DNA of 64,000 nt from Azolla caroliniana (GCA_043228905.1 JBHGNT010000008.1:16244001-16308000), one strand, 5' to 3'. Positions 1-9,244 are shown, counted from the stretch's first letter. Translations and numbers: made by a program. Notes: generated by a model not told the origin, from the sequence alone.

Positions 1-29
1 CAACAGCAAAAGGGTGGCACCTCCATCAG

Positions 30-1176
30 ATGGACGTGAAAAACGCTTTCCTCCAAGGAGAGCTAGAAGAAGAGGTGTATATGACACAACCACCCGGATT
101 CGAATCGCGTAATCATCCACACGCCATATGCCGACTCAACAATCCATTGTACGGCCTCAAACAAGCACCGTGTGCTTGGCATTCGAAGATCACGCAGTAT
201 CTTCATCAAGTCGAATTTCAGATGTCAAAATCCGACACTTTCCTGTACATCCGAAACGAGTCGGATAGCCCGATAATCATCATCTTGTACATGGATGATT
301 TGGTAATCAAAGGAAAGGATCTCGCTGAGATTAGCAAAGTTAAATCACTTCTTTCCGGTAGACTCGAAATGAAAGACCTGCATGAACTTCCTTACTTCCT
401 AGGTATTGAAGTAATTCGGACACCAGTCAGGATAATGATCTCACAACGGCACTACATCTTCAACCTCCTGTACAAATTCGGAATGACAGAGTGCAAATCT
501 GTGCCTAAACCTCTTGATCGCAATATCAAGATTGATGCCAGTTCCGTCACGGTCGAGACTAAACTAACTTAGTATCGCCAACTGATCGGTAGCTTGATCT
601 ATCTCACCATTATGCAACTCGACCTAAGTTATTCGGTCAGCCTACTCAGCCAATTCATGCAGAATCCGCGTAACCTTCATCTCGATTGTGCTAAGAGGAT
701 ACTACAGTATGTCAGTACAACAATGGATCACAACATCCTGTATAAGTCGAATACGACCATTCGACTTGAAGGGTACATAGACGCAGACTGGGCAGGATAG
801 AAAGCGGATAGACGATCCACATCCGGATTCGTCTTCTCCCTCGGCAGCGGAGCGATCTCCTGGAGCAGCAAGAAATAGCTGATAGTCGCACTGTCGAGCA
901 CTGAAGCCGAATACAGGGGCGCAACAGTCGCCGCATGCGAAGCTGTATGGCTTAGGCGTATACAAAAAGATCTGGGCGTACCCATCAAATATCCAATAAG
1001 CCTATACTGTGACAACATGAGTAGTATCTACCTCGCGCGTAACCCTGTATTTCACGCGCGGACTAAACACATCGAAGTGCACTACCACTTCATCCGCGAG
1101 CACGTCCAGGCCAGAGAAATTAACCTCCAACACATCAGCACGCACCACAAGTCACTGATATCTTTACGAAGGCCTT
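30..1176 (+). pseudogene. copia RT and RNase H, decayed
   Basis: One reading frame carries the copia RT motifs (MDVKNAFLQG, LYGLKQAP, the active site as LYMDDL) and then RNase H (DADWAG, SSTEAEYRG, YCDNMSS, TKHIEVHYHF). The frame is interrupted by stops at 570-572, 798-800 and 877-879. RT copies the element RNA and RNase H degrades the template. The in-frame Met at 30 is internal to Pol, not a true start. Certainly a copia pol remnant, not functional. Confidence 0.88.
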
Positions 1177-1261
1177 AGGCATCGACAAGCTCAGGCAATT
1201 TGCATCGGATCTTGGTCTCACATCGTCCACATTGCCGAGCTTGAGGGGGAGTATGCAAAGG

Positions 1262-1410
1262 CAACACGGATAGGCTACGCAATACGCAACACGGATAGGA
1301 GATGAAGGAGTACGCAGACGCAACATGGATAGGCTACACAATACGCAACACGGATAGGAGACGAAGGAGTACGCAGATGCAACACGGATAAGCTACGCAA
1401 TACGCAACAC
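1262..1410 (+). repeat. 59-bp tandem repeat, about 2.5 copies
   Basis: Two full 59-bp units begin at 1262 and 1321, followed by a half unit. Each contains two CAACAYGGATA blocks. The array lies between a polypurine-tract-like TTGAGGGGGAG (1241-1251) and the LTR start. Confidence 0.85.
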
Positions 1411-1480
1411 AACCGACGAGACAAGTCGAAGTACAAACCAAACGACTTTCCGAAAGATGGAAGTTGTGTTCGAAGGGGCG

Positions 1481-1785
1481 TGTTGAGAATCGAACTCAAC
1501 TTCCCATAGATAGGTTTCACACTAGCTCATGGACACTCCAGGCTAGTTTTGAAAATAGTAGAAAGGGCGCTTGCCCTAGCATAGTTGGTATATAAACCAA
1601 CTCATTGTACCTTAGTCACTGTTGGATGTATCTCATTTTGTTAATATCATATATACTTTTGTCTATCTCTGTCTCTTGTGCTCTCTCTCTCTCTCTCTCT
1701 CTACTGTTATACACACACACACATATGGTCACCTTCCGCTGCATTACAACCACTCTTGCCATTCCATTTCTTAACACGATCAACA
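1481..1785 (+). repeat. copia 3' LTR
   Basis: Starts TGTTGAGAATC just after the purine-rich CGAAGGGGCG and ends GATCAACA, giving a 6-bp inverted repeat. It holds a pyrimidine-rich CT tract and a CA microsatellite. The partner LTR is outside the window, so the right end rests on the inverted repeat only. Confidence 0.65.
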
Positions 1786-2006
1786 AAGGAACTTCGGTAT
1801 TCTTTCTTGTTTTTTTATTTATTTTTTCTTCTCCCTTCTAATCATGTATATAGTCATATGTAATTTTTTTATATTAATTCAATGATGTTGTAGTGTTAAT
1901 TAATTGGTTATATAAAACGTTTACATATGTGCACGAGGTCAATACCTCATTTGACATATATTGTGATTAGTGTTGTATGCGTACGAGGTTAATACCTCAA
2001 TTACGT
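1786..2006 (+). other. AT-rich flank with GAGGT..ACCTC hairpins
   Basis: No gene is seen. Two copies of a small hairpin, GAGGTYAATACCTC, begin near 1935 and 1987. Related copies resume beyond E1/E2 near 11871 and 11918, so 1786-2006 and 11835 onward were one continuous sequence before E1 and E2 inserted. Confidence 0.6.
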
Positions 2007-2220
2007 TGTCGTAGTGTAGGTTGCACACTATGTGGAAATTATATTTTTGTCCCTCCGGATAGAGAATGGAGCGCTCGGTGAGAACCGGAAGAAAACGGCA
2101 TACCGGCAAGGAGGAAAACGGCATACCAGCAGGGAAGAAAACGGCATACCGGCAAGGAAGAGCCGGATAAAGAGACATAAATGTAAAAAAAAAAAGAAAA
2201 AGGAAATACTCACTACTGCG

Positions 2221-2290
2221 TAGGGCGTGATTCAAACTTTGCACCTCCACGTTGACAAACCCCAACCTTACCATTACATTAACTTATCTT
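2221..2290 (-). repeat. antisense tRNA-like segment in E1 5' LTR
   Basis: Read on the minus strand it has an A-box-like TTAATGTAATGGT and a B-box-like AGTTTGAATC about 35 bases apart, like the internal promoter of a tRNA gene. There is no complete acceptor stem, so it is not a tRNA gene. The same segment lies at 8632-8705 in the 3' LTR, where the B box reads GAGTTCGAATC. Confidence 0.55.
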
Positions 2291-2545
2291 AAGTGTTTTA
2301 AATATAGATTTAATACGTATAAGACCTTTATTTATGCATACCTTTATTAAAAGGTAAATCGTGTATTTTTTTTTAATATATGAAAAAGAAAAAAAGAAAC
2401 ACGAGACACTAAAAATAACTCATGCACATCTAGCGTGCATGAGCCCTATACTTAGGAAATAAAAAAGCATCACATGCACATTTAGTGGACATGAACACTT
2501 TTTGTAAAAAAAAAAGCATGAAGCCATGCTTAGCTCTTCCTTCCT

Positions 2546-2553
2546 TATATAAG
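2546..2553 (+). promoter_or_regulatory. TATA-like box of E1 LTR
   Basis: TATATAAG in an otherwise AT-rich LTR, about 280 bp before its end. The same box occurs in the 3' LTR near 8960. Probable core promoter of the element; the start site is not known. Confidence 0.45.
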
Positions 2554-2834
2554 GAGGAGAGAAATATATAAAGGGTTGTTGATTATTTGGATTAAGTATT
2601 AATCAATACAAAAAATTATTCGTGGGATTCACGATTTATACATCTACTTCTCTCTTAACACCCTAAGTACCAATTAATATAGTATACTCGTGTGATTCAC
2701 GAGTTTCTTATCTTTCTCTTTGCTATTTACTCATAATTAATCTCTATCTCACGAACTTCTTTCTCCTAGTCCAAGACCTCTGTGGTTCCCACCCGACTCA
2801 CGCAACGATCCGGAGCCGAAAGGCACGACACAGT

Positions 2835-2851
2835 TGGTGAACCCGACGTGA
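2835..2851 (+). other. primer-binding site, tRNA-Trp type
   Basis: TGGTGAACCCGACGTGA lies 4 nt after the LTR end. It is complementary to the 3' end of plant cytosolic tRNA-Trp including CCA, as I recall that sequence. E2 (11092-11108, minus) and E3 (22747-22763) carry the same site. Confidence 0.75.
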
Positions 2852-2868
2852 AGACGGGTGGCAAGGAG

Positions 2869-4101
2869 ATGGAGGCTCAACAAGCTAACAATATGATGGC
2901 GATGTTCGAACGGATGCTTCAAGAACAACGCACGATGTCGGAGATTTCGGCATCAGTAGAGCGGCTCGTGCAACGCAACGGGCAATTTAATGGTAAGGAT
3001 GTGTCGCAATATTTGCAGGACTACAAGGCGGAGATGCTCCGGTGCCGGGCTTCGGAAGGACTGCAAGTGACATCCTTTAACCGGGTGGCGACCGACGGGC
3101 TTCAAGGGAGTATCCACGGGTTGCAACAACAAAATCCGACGTGGGAAGCATTCGAAGAGGCGTTAAAGACCACGTTTGCCATTGAGGACTCCTCCAAGGC
3201 AACGCGGAGGGGATTCAAGGATTGGGTGGAAACGTCAGGTAAGGGGCTGAAGGTCCTCGAAGTGTTTTCGACATTCGAAAGTCGGTTCGGGAGGTTGTCT
3301 GCGAGAGATCAAACTATTCTTGCACCGGACAAAGTCATCATGTTTTTGCGAGCTGTGGACGTCCGAGACTGGAAAGATCTCGGAGTGCTTCTTGAGGACA
3401 CGACCACCGAAAGCGGCCTCACCGAAACATGGGAAAGCGTGCGGGATATCGTCGCGCGGTACACGAAGAGGGGGCAATGGCTTGCCAACGAAGAAAAGAG
3501 GGTTTCGGAACCGATTCCGAAACCGAGAACGGGACTGGAAGACCATCAACCGAGGGCTCGGGAGATTACGGCCGAGAAGGGAGTCGACGCGTCTACGGTG
3601 GAGCAGCTGCTGAAGGAGATGGAGAATCTAAAGATCGCGATGGTGAAGAAGTCGGATGACCGCCCCACAAGCTCCAAATATACGGATCGACGGTGCATAT
3701 GGTGCGATAGCGCCGAACACGATCGGAGGGATTGCGACGACCATAAGGAGGCGCTACGACGGGATCTCATCTACTACGAGGGAAACCGGATTCATTCGAT
3801 GGACTCTCGGAAGCCACTCCGACCGAACTTCCGGAAAGGCGGCATGAAGAAGGTGCTCGAGGAGGAGTTAGCGGCAAGAAGCAACTATGCGACAACCGCG
3901 AGAATATGTGTCGGGGAGTCATCGGGAGCGAAGGCGTCTTTCTGGCCGGAGGTGCTAGGAAACACCGAGAAAACCGAGTCCAACGATATCCGAAACACCG
4001 CGGAAGGTGTCCGGGAAGCTACGGGATGGGAGTGCCCTGTCGACAAGAATAGCATATACGCCCTGTGTCAATTACATGAGGTGTATGTGGACGAGAAATG
4101 A
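2869..4101 (+). CDS. gag: E1 Gag, nucleocapsid CCHC type
   Basis: Structural protein of the virus-like particle. The first in-frame ATG after the PBS is at 2869. The N-terminal half (MAMFERMLQEQR, GQFNGKDVSQYLQDY) is the capsid region and is also recognisable in E2. A zinc knuckle CX2CX4HX4C is encoded at 3694-3735. The frame closes with TGA at 4099-4101, where aligned E3 has a sense codon within its basic EEKRKRTG stretch, so the stop is probably a mutation in a Gag-Pro frame. A second stop follows at 4132. Confidence 0.82.
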   Translation: MEAQQANNMMAMFERMLQEQRTMSEISASVERLVQRNGQFNGKDVSQYLQDYKAEMLRCRASEGLQVTSFNRVATDGLQGSIHGLQQQNPTWEAFEEALKTTFAIEDSSKATRRGFKDWVETSGKGLKVLEVFSTFESRFGRLSARDQTILAPDKVIMFLRAVDVRDWKDLGVLLEDTTTESGLTETWESVRDIVARYTKRGQWLANEEKRVSEPIPKPRTGLEDHQPRAREITAEKGVDASTVEQLLKEMENLKIAMVKKSDDRPTSSKYTDRRCIWCDSAEHDRRDCDDHKEALRRDLIYYEGNRIHSMDSRKPLRPNFRKGGMKKVLEEELAARSNYATTARICVGESSGAKASFWPEVLGNTEKTESNDIRNTAEGVREATGWECPVDKNSIYALCQLHEVYVDEK

Positions 4102-4134
4102 CGGCGCACGGAGGATGCGGCCGGACCATCGTAG

Positions 4135-4908
4135 ATACCGGAAAGCTGGAACTCCGGAGGTAAGGGAAAAGAAAAGGCGACTCCGGCATTCAAGCTCGCC
4201 TCGGACATAGAACAACAAACCGACTTGAAAAGAGTGTTCGAGGAAAGAATCTTGGATAGCCGGGTAGATTTTTCGCTGCGGGAACTACTCGGAATAGTGA
4301 AGAAGGAGTTTCACGATCTTCTCGTGGATCTCGTGAAAAGGAAGAGACAAAGTACGGAGGAAAATGCTCCAAGGGTGAATGCAAATACCGTTTCAATGAA
4401 CGACACCGAAGTGGAAGGCGAAATTCCGAACTCCCACTATACAAGGCCACACTGGGCACGTGCGACTACGGAGACTCCGGTCCGAATCGGCAACATCAAA
4501 GAACCCGTGCTAGCATTGATTGATCACGGATCGGAGATCAACTTGATGTCCAAGGAGTTCTACCGAAAGGGGAAGTGGCCTATAAACACCAACCATGGAT
4601 GGAAGATTCGGGCAGCCACGAAAACGACAGAAGACCTATTTGCGGCTTGTCCGGATGTGACGGTAAAGATCGGGGATGTCGAAATTGACCAAAATTTCTT
4701 TGTGCAGGATGAGGTTTCACATTCTGTCATCCTCAGCCAACCCTTTATCACGGCTTCACGGATGGAGACGAAGGTGCTCGATAGTGGTGCGGCTTTTGCG
4801 CGAATTCGGAGCCAAAACGGAGAGAAATCCGTCCAATTCCTAACGGTGCCGGCAAATCACGAAAGGAACAAGAGGGAACTCTTGTCCCAAGTGAGAATGG
4901 ATTTTTAA
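4135..4908 (+). CDS. E1 aspartic protease region
   Basis: Same frame as gag. It contains the retropepsin core VLALIDHGSEINLM, with the active-site triplet D-H-G at 4522-4530 instead of the usual D-T/S-G, followed by the second conserved hydrophobic block (HSVILSQPF). It would cleave Gag-Pol. There is no ATG start; it should be made as a Gag fusion. The frame ends at TAA 4906-4908 inside the predicted frameshift signal. E3 has the same D-H-G and ends at the same point. Confidence 0.78.
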   Translation: MPESWNSGGKGKEKATPAFKLASDIEQQTDLKRVFEERILDSRVDFSLRELLGIVKKEFHDLLVDLVKRKRQSTEENAPRVNANTVSMNDTEVEGEIPNSHYTRPHWARATTETPVRIGNIKEPVLALIDHGSEINLMSKEFYRKGKWPINTNHGWKIRAATKTTEDLFAACPDVTVKIGDVEIDQNFFVQDEVSHSVILSQPFITASRMETKVLDSGAAFARIRSQNGEKSVQFLTVPANHERNKRELLSQVRMDF

Positions 4909-4962
4909 AGCGGACTGTTGCGGAGTGGGGAAGTGATAGTCCGAGAAGCCCTGATACCCCAC
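4900..4962 (+). promoter_or_regulatory. predicted -1 frameshift signal with pseudoknot (E1)
   Basis: GAT TTT TAA ends the protease frame, and the -1 frame is open from before this point into RT. A stem forms between 4911-4918 and 4936-4943 (8 bp, one G-U). Loop bases GTGGGG (4925-4930) are complementary to CCCCAC (4957-4962), giving an H-type pseudoknot. The same parts recur in E3 at 24970-25029. Recoding itself is inferred, not shown. Confidence 0.72.
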
Positions 4963-6500
4963 ACAGGAAGAAAACTCTCGGAGCAAAACAAGTACGAATC
5001 GGCCCGGATGGGGCATCTACGTACACGGCCGTAACCGGAGGAATGAAGAAACAATACCGAAAAGTGGAGGATAAGTTACGGTCGGCATCAATAATAAAAG
5101 AAGACGAAGAAATCGTGGGAGTGATCGAGGAAGTGTTCTATGGGAATACACTACAACGGCTTGAAGAGCTTGCGGAAGATAAAAGCCAAGGGAACCGGGT
5201 AGTCCCGGTGGAATCGGTCGAGATGTACGAGATCGTTGCGAAAATGGGGCCGGATGCGCTCCGCAAAGAAGAAGCAATGGTAAGTACGAAATACAAGACC
5301 GTGGAGAAGAAGGTGAAACCGGCCGCGGGACCACTACCCGCCGATAGCGAACAAAAGAAGAAAGAAGTCTCGGGAGATCCGACACTTCGGAAGTCCGTGG
5401 ATATCGGACATGCCTTCACAGATGAGACCCGGAAGAAACTTCGGATCGGTGGAGGTGGGTTCCTCTTACAAGAAGAAGAAAAACGGTTTCGAGAGATGTT
5501 GGAGCAACATGGCAAAGCATTCGCGTTCACATCGAGGGAGATCGGATGCATTGATCCAAAGATAGTGGAGCCGATGGTGATTTTCACGATTGATCATGTA
5601 CCGTGGAACCTGAAGCCGATTCCGGTGCCACGGGCGCATATTCCGAAAGTCATCGACTTGCTCAAGGAGAAGGTGGCGATGGGGATTCTAGAGCCATCAA
5701 GTGCTCCGTACTCAAATCGATGGTTTACGGTTCCGAAGAAGAATGGGTCACTCCGATTCATCCAAGACTTGCAACCGGTGAACAAGGTCACGATCCGGAA
5801 CTCGGGAGTCGGTCCGATAGTGGACGAATTCGCGGAAGCTTTTGCCGGACGTGCGATATACTCCATCGGGGACCTATACTCGGGGTATGACCAATTCCAA
5901 CTAGCCGTGGAGAGCCGAGACATCACTACCATGTGGACACCGATAGGACTAGTTCGAATGTGCACACTACCACAAGGAGCGACAAACTCGGTTGCACATA
6001 TGATGAACGCGATGAACAAGGTGCTTCGAGATTGCATCCCGGAGATAACGATGCCGTTTCTAGATGACATTCCGATGAAAGGATGCGCGGTGGAAGAAAA
6101 AGATGAGACTATGGATGATCGGGGATGCCGAAAGTTCGTGGTCGACCATATTCATGATTGCGAGAAAGTGTTGCGAAAGCTAGAAGATGTGCACCTAACA
6201 CTTTCCGGGGAGAAATCGGCATTCGGGCAAGAAGAAATATTGGTGGTCGGACATCTATGTGGACCCTACGGCCGAAGACCGTCACCAACAAAGATCGATG
6301 CGATTCAAGCTATGAAGGAAGTATGTGAGTCAACATCGGAAGTCCGAAGGTTTATGGGTGCGTGTGCATTCTATCACATATGGATTCCGCACTATGCACA
6401 TGTAGCGGACCCGCTCTATCACTTGTTGCGGAAAGGTAAGAAATTCGAGTGGAAACCGGAACACACTAAAGCCATGAGGAAGCTCAAGAAGACACTATGA
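4905..6500 (+). CDS. pol: E1 reverse transcriptase
   Basis: Reading frame -1 to protease. RT motifs are RWFTVPKKNGSLRFIQDLQP, SIGDLYSGYDQFQLAV, CTLPQGATNSVAHM and the catalytic FLDDIP near 6060, then the Ty3-type connection (FGQEEILVVGHLCG, RRFMGACAFY). It copies element RNA into DNA. The wording of these motifs is unlike the Tat, Athila or CRM elements common in angiosperms. The frame ends at TGA 6498-6500. E3 continues in frame here through LEAPALRKADY, so E1 carries a small deletion/frameshift just before RNase H. A first ATG lies at 5043, but translation by frameshifting is more likely. Confidence 0.88.
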   Translation, partial: LKRTVAEWGSDSPRSPDTPHRKKTLGAKQVRIGPDGASTYTAVTGGMKKQYRKVEDKLRSASIIKEDEEIVGVIEEVFYGNTLQRLEELAEDKSQGNRVVPVESVEMYEIVAKMGPDALRKEEAMVSTKYKTVEKKVKPAAGPLPADSEQKKKEVSGDPTLRKSVDIGHAFTDETRKKLRIGGGGFLLQEEEKRFREMLEQHGKAFAFTSREIGCIDPKIVEPMVIFTIDHVPWNLKPIPVPRAHIPKVIDLLKEKVAMGILEPSSAPYSNRWFTVPKKNGSLRFIQDLQPVNKVTIRNSGVGPIVDEFAEAFAGRAIYSIGDLYSGYDQFQLAVESRDITTMWTPIGLVRMCTLPQGATNSVAHMMNAMNKVLRDCIPEITMPFLDDIPMKGCAVEEKDETMDDRGCRKFVVDHIHDCEKVLRKLEDVHLTLSGEKSAFGQEEILVVGHLCGPYGRRPSPTKIDAIQAMKEVCESTSEVRRFMGACAFYHIWIPHYAHVADPLYHLLRKGKKFEWKPEHTKAMRKLKKTL

Positions 6501-8491
6501 AGCCAAGCTACGAGCGGCCAATCATAGTAACGGTTGATACAAGTCCAACCGGTATCGGGTGGGTCATCAATCAAGCCGACTCGGATGGTTCGCGGTATCC
6601 GATCCGATTTGGAGCAAAGGTCCTCAACGAAAGGCAACGCGGATATGCACAAGTCAAAAGAGAATTGTGGGGAGTCGTGTCGGCGATAAAATCGGATCGG
6701 GATTATTTGATCGGAGCTGAAGTGGTGATCGAGACGGATTGTCTTCCGATACTCGGGATGATGCGGTGTTGTACGATACCGGATGTGGCTATGCTAAGGT
6801 GGATTGCATATGTCAAGTCACTTAATCCGGAGGTTCGACACATCTCGGGGAAGGACAACGCGGTAGCGGACATGTTATCGAGGGCGCGGTTTGAAGACAA
6901 CATAACCGAATTAGATAATGAAGAAGTTTCCGAAGACTACTTCACGTCAGAACACATATGCCGAGTGAACGTGATCCGAGAATTCCGGGAAGAAGAATAC
7001 GAGGGGGAAACCTTGATGATCGGGAAGATGCTACAAGAGGTCGAGGATTCAACCAATGATAAAGAAAGGAGAGCCGAGATCCGAAGGAAGAAGAGGCAAG
7101 TCCAAAAGTTCTTCTTGGAAAACGGTTTAATATGGAGGACGCCGAAAAGACCGGATGGGATACCACTTCGAGTAGTCGGGACGAAAGAGCAACGAAACCG
7201 GATAATGTCCGAGTTCCACAAATCCGATTGGGCTGGACATCGAGGAACATGGGCAACTTTTGTGAAAATCAAGCAAAGATATTGGTGGAAGAACATGTAT
7301 AAAGATGTCGCGGAGTTCACAGAAAGCTGCGAGAAATGTCAAGTCTACTCCGGGGTCCGACACCGAGATAAGCTGCATCCGACATTCTCACCGACAATCA
7401 ACTTCAAGTGGATGGTCGACATTGTAGCTATGCCGACCGGGATTGGACAAAAGAAATACTTGGTGTTAGCTCGAGAAGATCTCACAAACCAAGTTGAAGG
7501 TCGAGCGCTTCGGAGGAAAACGTGTGCCGCGGTGTGCCAATTTCTTTTGGAAGAAGTGTTTTGTAGGTACGGCTGCGTAGGACAAGTGATTGCGGACCGG
7601 GGAGAACTCGACTCGGACAAAGCTAGGGGATTCTTCGCCAAACATGGAGTTCGGTTAACGTTGACAACGGCCTACAATCCGGAGGCCAACGGGAAGATCG
7701 AACGAGGACATAGTCCGATCGTGAAAGCACTTGCGAAGGCATGCGACGGAAGGGTGAAGGATTGGCCACAAATGCTTCCGTATGCACTATGGGCGGATCG
7801 GACGACGCATAGCTCCGTGACCGGTTACATGCCGGCAGAACTCATGACTGGACAAGCACCGGTAATGCCAACGGAAACCGCAATCGCGACATGGACAATA
7901 CTACCGTGGAAGGAAGAGATGAACTGGGAAGAACTACTAGCGGTCCGGATACGACAACTGGAGGGAAGACCGAAAGATGTAGCGGAAGCGTCACGCCGAC
8001 AACAAGAAGCACGGTTCCGGAACAAAAGCCGGTTCGACACAAAGCACCGACTACGACCGAGGAGGATTGAAGAAGGAGATTGGGTGATCGTCTATGATAG
8101 TAGCTTGGACCATCAACATACAACGATGCGGAAATTCGCGAAAAGGTGGTTCGGGCCGTACGAGGTTCGGAAGGTCTTCGACAACGGGACGTACCGACTG
8201 TCCGAGTTGGATGGAACAATACTACGAGTGCCTATAGCCGGGAAGCGGGTGAAGATTTTCAAGAAGCAGACCGACGACAAACCTTATGTGATCCAAGTCG
8301 AGGCCGACAACGAGGAGCAATCGGACGAAGACCACAATGATGCGGGAAGCGAAGAAAGTGGATTACAACTCATAGTCGACATAAGGGGAGAATCGGAGGA
8401 AGCTTCGGATGAAGACGGATACGAAGAATCAAGAACTTCGGCACATACCGGAGGATGTGCGGGTTTGGAGGGGGCGAGTGTCGTAGTGTAG
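6497..8491 (+). CDS. pol: E1 RNase H and integrase
   Basis: RNase H comes first, with its four acidic residues visible (VTVDTSPTG, KRELWG, IETDCLP, AVADMLSRA). The integrase zinc-binding HHCC follows (FHKSDWAGH ... CEKC), then the D,D-35-E core (MVDIVAMP, IADRGELD, NPEANGKIERGH) and a GPY/F-like module (RWFGPYEVRKV). There is no chromodomain; the end is a long acidic tail. The frame overlaps the RT stop as ATGA and ends inside the 3' LTR at 8489-8491. Integrase would insert the cDNA, here with a 4-bp stagger. Confidence 0.9.
   Translation: MKPSYERPIIVTVDTSPTGIGWVINQADSDGSRYPIRFGAKVLNERQRGYAQVKRELWGVVSAIKSDRDYLIGAEVVIETDCLPILGMMRCCTIPDVAMLRWIAYVKSLNPEVRHISGKDNAVADMLSRARFEDNITELDNEEVSEDYFTSEHICRVNVIREFREEEYEGETLMIGKMLQEVEDSTNDKERRAEIRRKKRQVQKFFLENGLIWRTPKRPDGIPLRVVGTKEQRNRIMSEFHKSDWAGHRGTWATFVKIKQRYWWKNMYKDVAEFTESCEKCQVYSGVRHRDKLHPTFSPTINFKWMVDIVAMPTGIGQKKYLVLAREDLTNQVEGRALRRKTCAAVCQFLLEEVFCRYGCVGQVIADRGELDSDKARGFFAKHGVRLTLTTAYNPEANGKIERGHSPIVKALAKACDGRVKDWPQMLPYALWADRTTHSSVTGYMPAELMTGQAPVMPTETAIATWTILPWKEEMNWEELLAVRIRQLEGRPKDVAEASRRQQEARFRNKSRFDTKHRLRPRRIEEGDWVIVYDSSLDHQHTTMRKFAKRWFGPYEVRKVFDNGTYRLSELDGTILRVPIAGKRVKIFKKQTDDKPYVIQVEADNEEQSDEDHNDAGSEESGLQLIVDIRGESEEASDEDGYEESRTSAHTGGCAGLEGASVVV
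8441..8478 (+). promoter_or_regulatory. polypurine tract with upstream hairpin (E1)
   Basis: GTTTGGAGGGGGCGAG abuts the 3' LTR and would prime plus-strand DNA. Just upstream GCACAT (8441-8446) and ATGTGC (8455-8460) form a 6-bp stem with loop ACCGGAGG. E3 has the same arrangement at 28451-28488. Confidence 0.7.
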
Positions 8492-9244
8492 TTTGCACAC
8501 TATGTGGAAATTATATTTTTGTCCCTCCGGATAGAGAATGGAGCGCTCGGTGAGAACCGGAAGAAAACGGCATACCGGCAAGGAGGAAAACGGCATACCG
8601 GCAGGGAAGAAAACGGCAAATACTCACTACTGCGCAGGGCGTGATTCGAACTCTACACCTCCACGTTGACAAACCCCAACCTTACCATTACATTAACTTA
8701 TCTTAAGTGTTTTAAATATAGATTTAATACGTATAAGACCTTTATTTATGCATACCTTTATTAAAAGGTAAATCGTGTATTTTTTTTTAATATATGAAAA
8801 AGAAAAAAAGAAACACGAGACACTAAAAATAACTCATGCACATCTAGCGTGCATGAGCCCTATACTTAGGAAATAAAAAAGCATCACATGCACATTTAGT
8901 GGACATGAACACTTTTTGTAAAAAAAAAAGCATGAAGCCATGCTTAGCTCTTCCTTCCTTATATAAGGAGGAGAGAAATATATAAAGGGTTGTTGATTAT
9001 TTGGATTAAGTATTAATCAATACAAAAAATTATTCGTGGGATTCACGATTTATACATCTACTTCTCTCTTAACACCCTAAGTACCAATTAATATAGTATA
9101 CTCGTGTGATTCACGAGTTTCTTATCTTTCTCTTTGCTATTTACTCATAATTAATCTCTATCTCACGAACTTCTTTCTCCTAGTCCAAGACCTCTGTGGT
9201 TCCCACCCGACTCACGCAACGATCCGGAGCCGAAAGGCACGACA
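8479..9244 (+). repeat. E1 3' LTR
   Basis: Copy of 2007-2830 lacking 58 bp of the purine-rich segment before the tRNA-like part. Ends CACGACA, followed by target duplication ACGT. Confidence 0.93.

Larger units (their letters stand above)
1..1785 (+). mobile_element. Ty1/copia retrotransposon, 3' portion
   Basis: The window opens inside the reverse transcriptase of a Ty1/copia element and runs through RNase H, a polypurine tract, a short tandem array and one 3' LTR. The 5' part lies outside the window. The 3' LTR has the terminal inverted repeat TGTTGA/TCAACA. Three in-frame stops show that the copy is dead. The family resembles copia arms A and B further right. Confidence 0.85.
2007..2830 (+). 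repeat. E1 5' LTR
   Basis: Terminal repeat TGTCG...CGACA. It contains an antisense tRNA-like segment (2221-2290), a TATA-like box (2546-2553), repeated CATGCACA hairpins (2420-2495) and a U5 box TCCAAGACC..GTGGTTCCC (2770-2791) shared with other LTRs of the lineage. Confidence 0.93.
2007..9244 (+). mobile_element. E1: full-length Ty3-type LTR retrotransposon
   Basis: 7.2 kb element with LTRs of 824 and 766 bp. The LTRs differ by one 58-bp indel and, by eye, fewer than ten substitutions, so insertion is recent. Order: LTR, PBS, gag, protease, RT, RNase H, integrase, polypurine tract, LTR, which is Ty3/gypsy order. The target duplication is 4 bp, ACGT at 2003-2006 and 9245-9248. Gag has two internal stops before protease, and the RT/RNase H junction is frameshifted, so this copy is probably defective but close to intact. 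E3 is a diverged relative. Confidence 0.93.
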
